DNA from: Robertmurraya andreesenii
Lineage (GTDB): Bacteria > Bacillota > Bacilli > Bacillales > Cytobacillaceae
DNA: 64,000 nt
Direction: 5' to 3'
NCBI RefSeq assembly: GCF_030813005.1
Contig: NZ_JAUSTU010000013.1
Location: 77,829 to 141,828, forward strand
In this document: positions 62,147 to 64,000 of the stretch, in pieces
Layout: each line of letters opens with the position of its first letter
How positions within the stretch are numbered: position 1 is the first letter of the stretch
Program-made: the position numbers and the translations under genes
The notes under the pieces: model-generated
Told to the model about the DNA's origin: nothing
Seen by the model: only the letters and a program-made list of their open reading frames with translations
Databases searched by the model: none

Positions 62147-62198
62147 TAGACTAATGAAGCCAATGTGTTATACTAATCCTGAGATGTAATCGTTTAAA
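62147..62198 (+). promoter_or_regulatory. pckA promoter with CcpN-type operator and a possible cre
   Basis: TAGACT (62147-62152) and TATACT (62169-62174) form a promoter with a 16-bp spacer. TGTGTTATACT (62164-62174) fits the CcpN operator consensus TRTGHYATAYW at every position and covers the -10 box, so glycolytic repression of pckA by CcpN is likely. TGTAATCGTTTAAA (62185-62198) departs from the cre consensus at one conserved position and is only a possible CcpA site. Confidence 0.7.
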
Positions 62199-62306
62199 CT
62201 TCCAATCTGCACGAAAGTAACTGCGCTGAAAATTTGTCAATATTCTATTCGACATTTCCCGAATAGGTCAAAATAAAATAAATTGCTGAAAGAAGGTTTT
62301 CATCAA

Positions 62307-63893
62307 ATGAATTCAGTTAGCCTCTCGAACGAATTACATGCATTATTACAACAAGACAATGTTCATGTACAGCTTTCTGTTCCTCAGTTAGTCGAAAAGG
62401 TTTTAAAACGCAATGAAGGAGTTTTAACGTCGACAGGTGCTGTTCGCGCAACTACAGGAACGTATACGGGCCGTTCTCCTAAAGATAAATACATTGTTGA
62501 AGAGCGCTCCTCTAAGGATAAAATTGAATGGGGTTCTGTCAATCAGCCCATTTCTGAGGATACTTTTGACCGTCTTTATAATAAGGTTATCAATTATTTA
62601 AAGGAAAAGGAAGAGGTATTTGTTTTTAAAGGCTTTGCAGGGGCCGACAAGAAATCTCAGCTTCCGATTCAAGTCATTAATGAGTATGCATGGCATAATC
62701 TTTTTGCCCATCAGTTATTTATTCGCCCAACGGAGGAAGAATTATTAACTCATGAGGCTCAATTTACGGTTATCTCAGCTCCTGATTTTAAAGCTGACCC
62801 ACAAATTGATGGTACAAGGTCTGAAACCTTCATTATTGTTTCATTTGAACGTCATACGGTTTTGATTGGTGGTACAGAATACGCAGGAGAAATCAAGAAA
62901 TCCATTTTTTCCGTTATGAATTATCTTCTCCCAGAAAACAATATTCTCTCCATGCATTGCTCTGCCAATGTTGGCCGTGAGGGGGATGTTGCGCTATTCT
63001 TCGGCTTATCAGGTACAGGAAAAACGACTCTTTCAGCTGATCCCCACCGCCGTTTAATCGGAGATGATGAGCACGGATGGTCGCAAAATGGTGTTTTCAA
63101 TATCGAAGGTGGGTGCTACGCCAAATGCATCAATCTTTCGCGTGAGAAGGAACCACAAATTTTCGATGCGATTCGTTTCGGATCTGTCTTGGAGAACGTC
63201 GTCCTAAATAACGAAAGTCGTGTTGCTGATTATGATGACGGGACATTGACAGAGAATACCCGTGCCGCATATCCAATTCAAGCGATCGATAATATCGTTG
63301 AGCCAAGCATTGCGGGACATCCAAATACAATTGTGTTTTTGACAGCTGATGCGTTTGGAGTTCTTCCTCCCATCGCAAAATTAACAAAGGAACAGGCAAT
63401 GTATCACTTCTTGAGTGGCTATACATCCAAGCTTGCAGGTACCGAGCGTGGCGTTACTTCCCCAGAGGCTACCTTCTCAACCTGTTTCGGTTCTCCGTTC
63501 CTCCCTCTTCCAGCAACTAGATATGCAGAAATGCTGGGAGATAAAATCTCTGAGCATGACGCTCAAGTTTATCTAGTGAATACTGGGTGGACTGGTGGAG
63601 AATACGGTGTAGGAAGCCGTATGAAGCTAAGCTATACTCGCGCAATGATTCAAGCCGCTCTTGAAGGGGAACTAAATCATGTAGAAACCGTTAAGGATGA
63701 AATCTTCGGATTAAATATCCCTCTTCATGTACCAGGTGTTCCTGACGAGGTACTCCAACCGAGTAAGACATGGAGTGACCAAAAGGCTTACGAAAAGAAA
63801 GCAAAAGAATTGGCTGATAAATTCAAGCAGAATTTCACCAAGTTCAAGGATGTATCTTCAGTAATCCGTGAAAAAGGCGGACCAATTGCTTAA
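62307..63893 (+). CDS. pckA: Phosphoenolpyruvate carboxykinase (ATP)
   Basis: PckA converts oxaloacetate and ATP to PEP, the committed gluconeogenic step. The 528-residue product has the kinase loop GLSGTGKTTLSAD near residue 240, the IGDDEHGW metal segment and an N-terminal GRSPKDKYIV substrate site. ATG 62307 is chosen (family start; AGAAGG upstream) over an in-frame TTG at 62283 that overlaps the ribosome site. It works with acsA and the acu genes in growth on acetate and other non-sugar carbon. A group II intron end lies directly downstream. Confidence 0.96.
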   Translation: MNSVSLSNELHALLQQDNVHVQLSVPQLVEKVLKRNEGVLTSTGAVRATTGTYTGRSPKDKYIVEERSSKDKIEWGSVNQPISEDTFDRLYNKVINYLKEKEEVFVFKGFAGADKKSQLPIQVINEYAWHNLFAHQLFIRPTEEELLTHEAQFTVISAPDFKADPQIDGTRSETFIIVSFERHTVLIGGTEYAGEIKKSIFSVMNYLLPENNILSMHCSANVGREGDVALFFGLSGTGKTTLSADPHRRLIGDDEHGWSQNGVFNIEGGCYAKCINLSREKEPQIFDAIRFGSVLENVVLNNESRVADYDDGTLTENTRAAYPIQAIDNIVEPSIAGHPNTIVFLTADAFGVLPPIAKLTKEQAMYHFLSGYTSKLAGTERGVTSPEATFSTCFGSPFLPLPATRYAEMLGDKISEHDAQVYLVNTGWTGGEYGVGSRMKLSYTRAMIQAALEGELNHVETVKDEIFGLNIPLHVPGVPDEVLQPSKTWSDQKAYEKKAKELADKFKQNFTKFKDVSSVIREKGGPIA

Positions 63894-63902
63894 GCATGAA
63901 TA

Positions 63903-64000
63903 TACATAGAGTAGGCGCATGAAAAATTCATGCGCCTCTCGCAGATCCGTACGTGCGGGTCGTCGCATACGGCTCCTCCATGTTATTCCCCTTGGGTATG
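63903..64000 (-). mobile_element. Group II intron 3' end (domains V and VI), partial
   Basis: On the minus strand 63975-63944 reads GAGCCGTATGCG, a short loop and CGCACGTACGGATC. This is the domain V hairpin, with the catalytic triad AGC; its partner base differs (GGATC where GGTTC is commonest). Next, an 11-bp hairpin AGGCGCATGAA/TTCATGCGCCT, closed by GAG/CTC with an unpaired A opposite (the branch-point position), forms domain VI. The 3' splice site would be near 63903-63906. The rest of the intron, with any reverse transcriptase, lies beyond the right edge. It is inserted just after pckA, on the opposite strand. Confidence 0.65.

Noticed and set aside
63913..63937. pckA rho-independent terminator
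   Set aside because: The hairpin is perfect but has no T-run on the plus strand, and next to the domain V hairpin it is better read as intron domain VI.

Overview
The window is a chromosomal segment of a Bacillus-type Firmicute (Bacillaceae). Gene content and order follow, with a few differences, the Bacillus subtilis acsA-acuABC-motPS-ccpA-aroA-ytx-murC-sftA-ytp-yto-ytn-ytm-ytl-ytk-pepV-ytg-leuS-ytq-ytp-metK-pckA region. Moderately low GC, strong AGGAGG-type ribosome sites, TTG starts, a T-box, an S-box and a CcpN-type operator all fit. The exact genus cannot be fixed from the sequence. Equivalences to B. subtilis genes are from memory of that genome and of the protein families, not from a search.

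Layout. 1-2.7 kb: the start of a minus-strand operon encoding a GrpE-like coiled-coil protein and a large Hsp70/actin-fold protein that runs off the left edge. 2.9-5.8 kb: a bifunctional class A penicillin-binding protein. 5.8-10.4 kb: acetyl-CoA synthetase and its acetylation control genes acuABC. 10.4-14.3 kb: sodium flagellar stator motPS, ccpA and aroA. 14.5-23.6 kb: an FtsA-like ATPase, a frameshifted ytxJ, ytxH, ytxG, an M29 aminopeptidase, murC and sftA. 23.9-28.5 kb: ytpQ, ytpP, a PTS-EIIC-like membrane protein, a lipoprotein, a pentapeptide-repeat protein and ytoQ. 28.6-30.4 kb: an AT-rich accessory islet with a 53-bp tandem repeat, a small membrane protein and a divergent cysteine-rich secreted protein that resembles halocin C8 precursors. 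30.4-42.5 kb: conserved housekeeping genes (DUF84 NTPase, M42 peptidase, ytzB, ytnP, trmB, ytmP, ytlR, ytlQ, thpR, ytkP, pepV) and an Ecs-like ABC transporter. 42.6-50.3 kb: an M48 protease fused to ankyrin repeats, a small DeoR-type regulator, an RsuA-type pseudouridine synthase, the ytgP flippase, ytfP, a 52-bp tandem repeat, cse60 and a broken HEPN/MNT toxin-antitoxin pair. 50.3-64 kb: ytwF, leuS with T-box, an MFS transporter, ytzC, mnmL/mnmM, ytpB/ytpA, ytoA, metK with S-box, a DCC thiol protein, pckA, and the 3' end of a group II intron on the minus strand.

Main themes. Acetate and gluconeogenic metabolism (acsA, acuABC, ccpA, pckA), envelope building (class A PBP, murC, ytgP), tRNA modification and charging (trmB, mnmL, mnmM, leuS) and methyl-group supply (metK) make up the core. 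Over this core lie several families of structured intergenic repeats. One is a family of about 115-130 bp nested-hairpin elements with terminal inverted repeats, found at least four times plus one truncated and one diverged copy; its stems covary while the internal-loop sequences stay fixed. Two tandem arrays with 53-bp and 52-bp periods also carry compensated hairpins. The most novel candidates are these repeats, the dedicated Hsp70/GrpE-like pair at the left edge, and the halocin-C8-like precursor islet.
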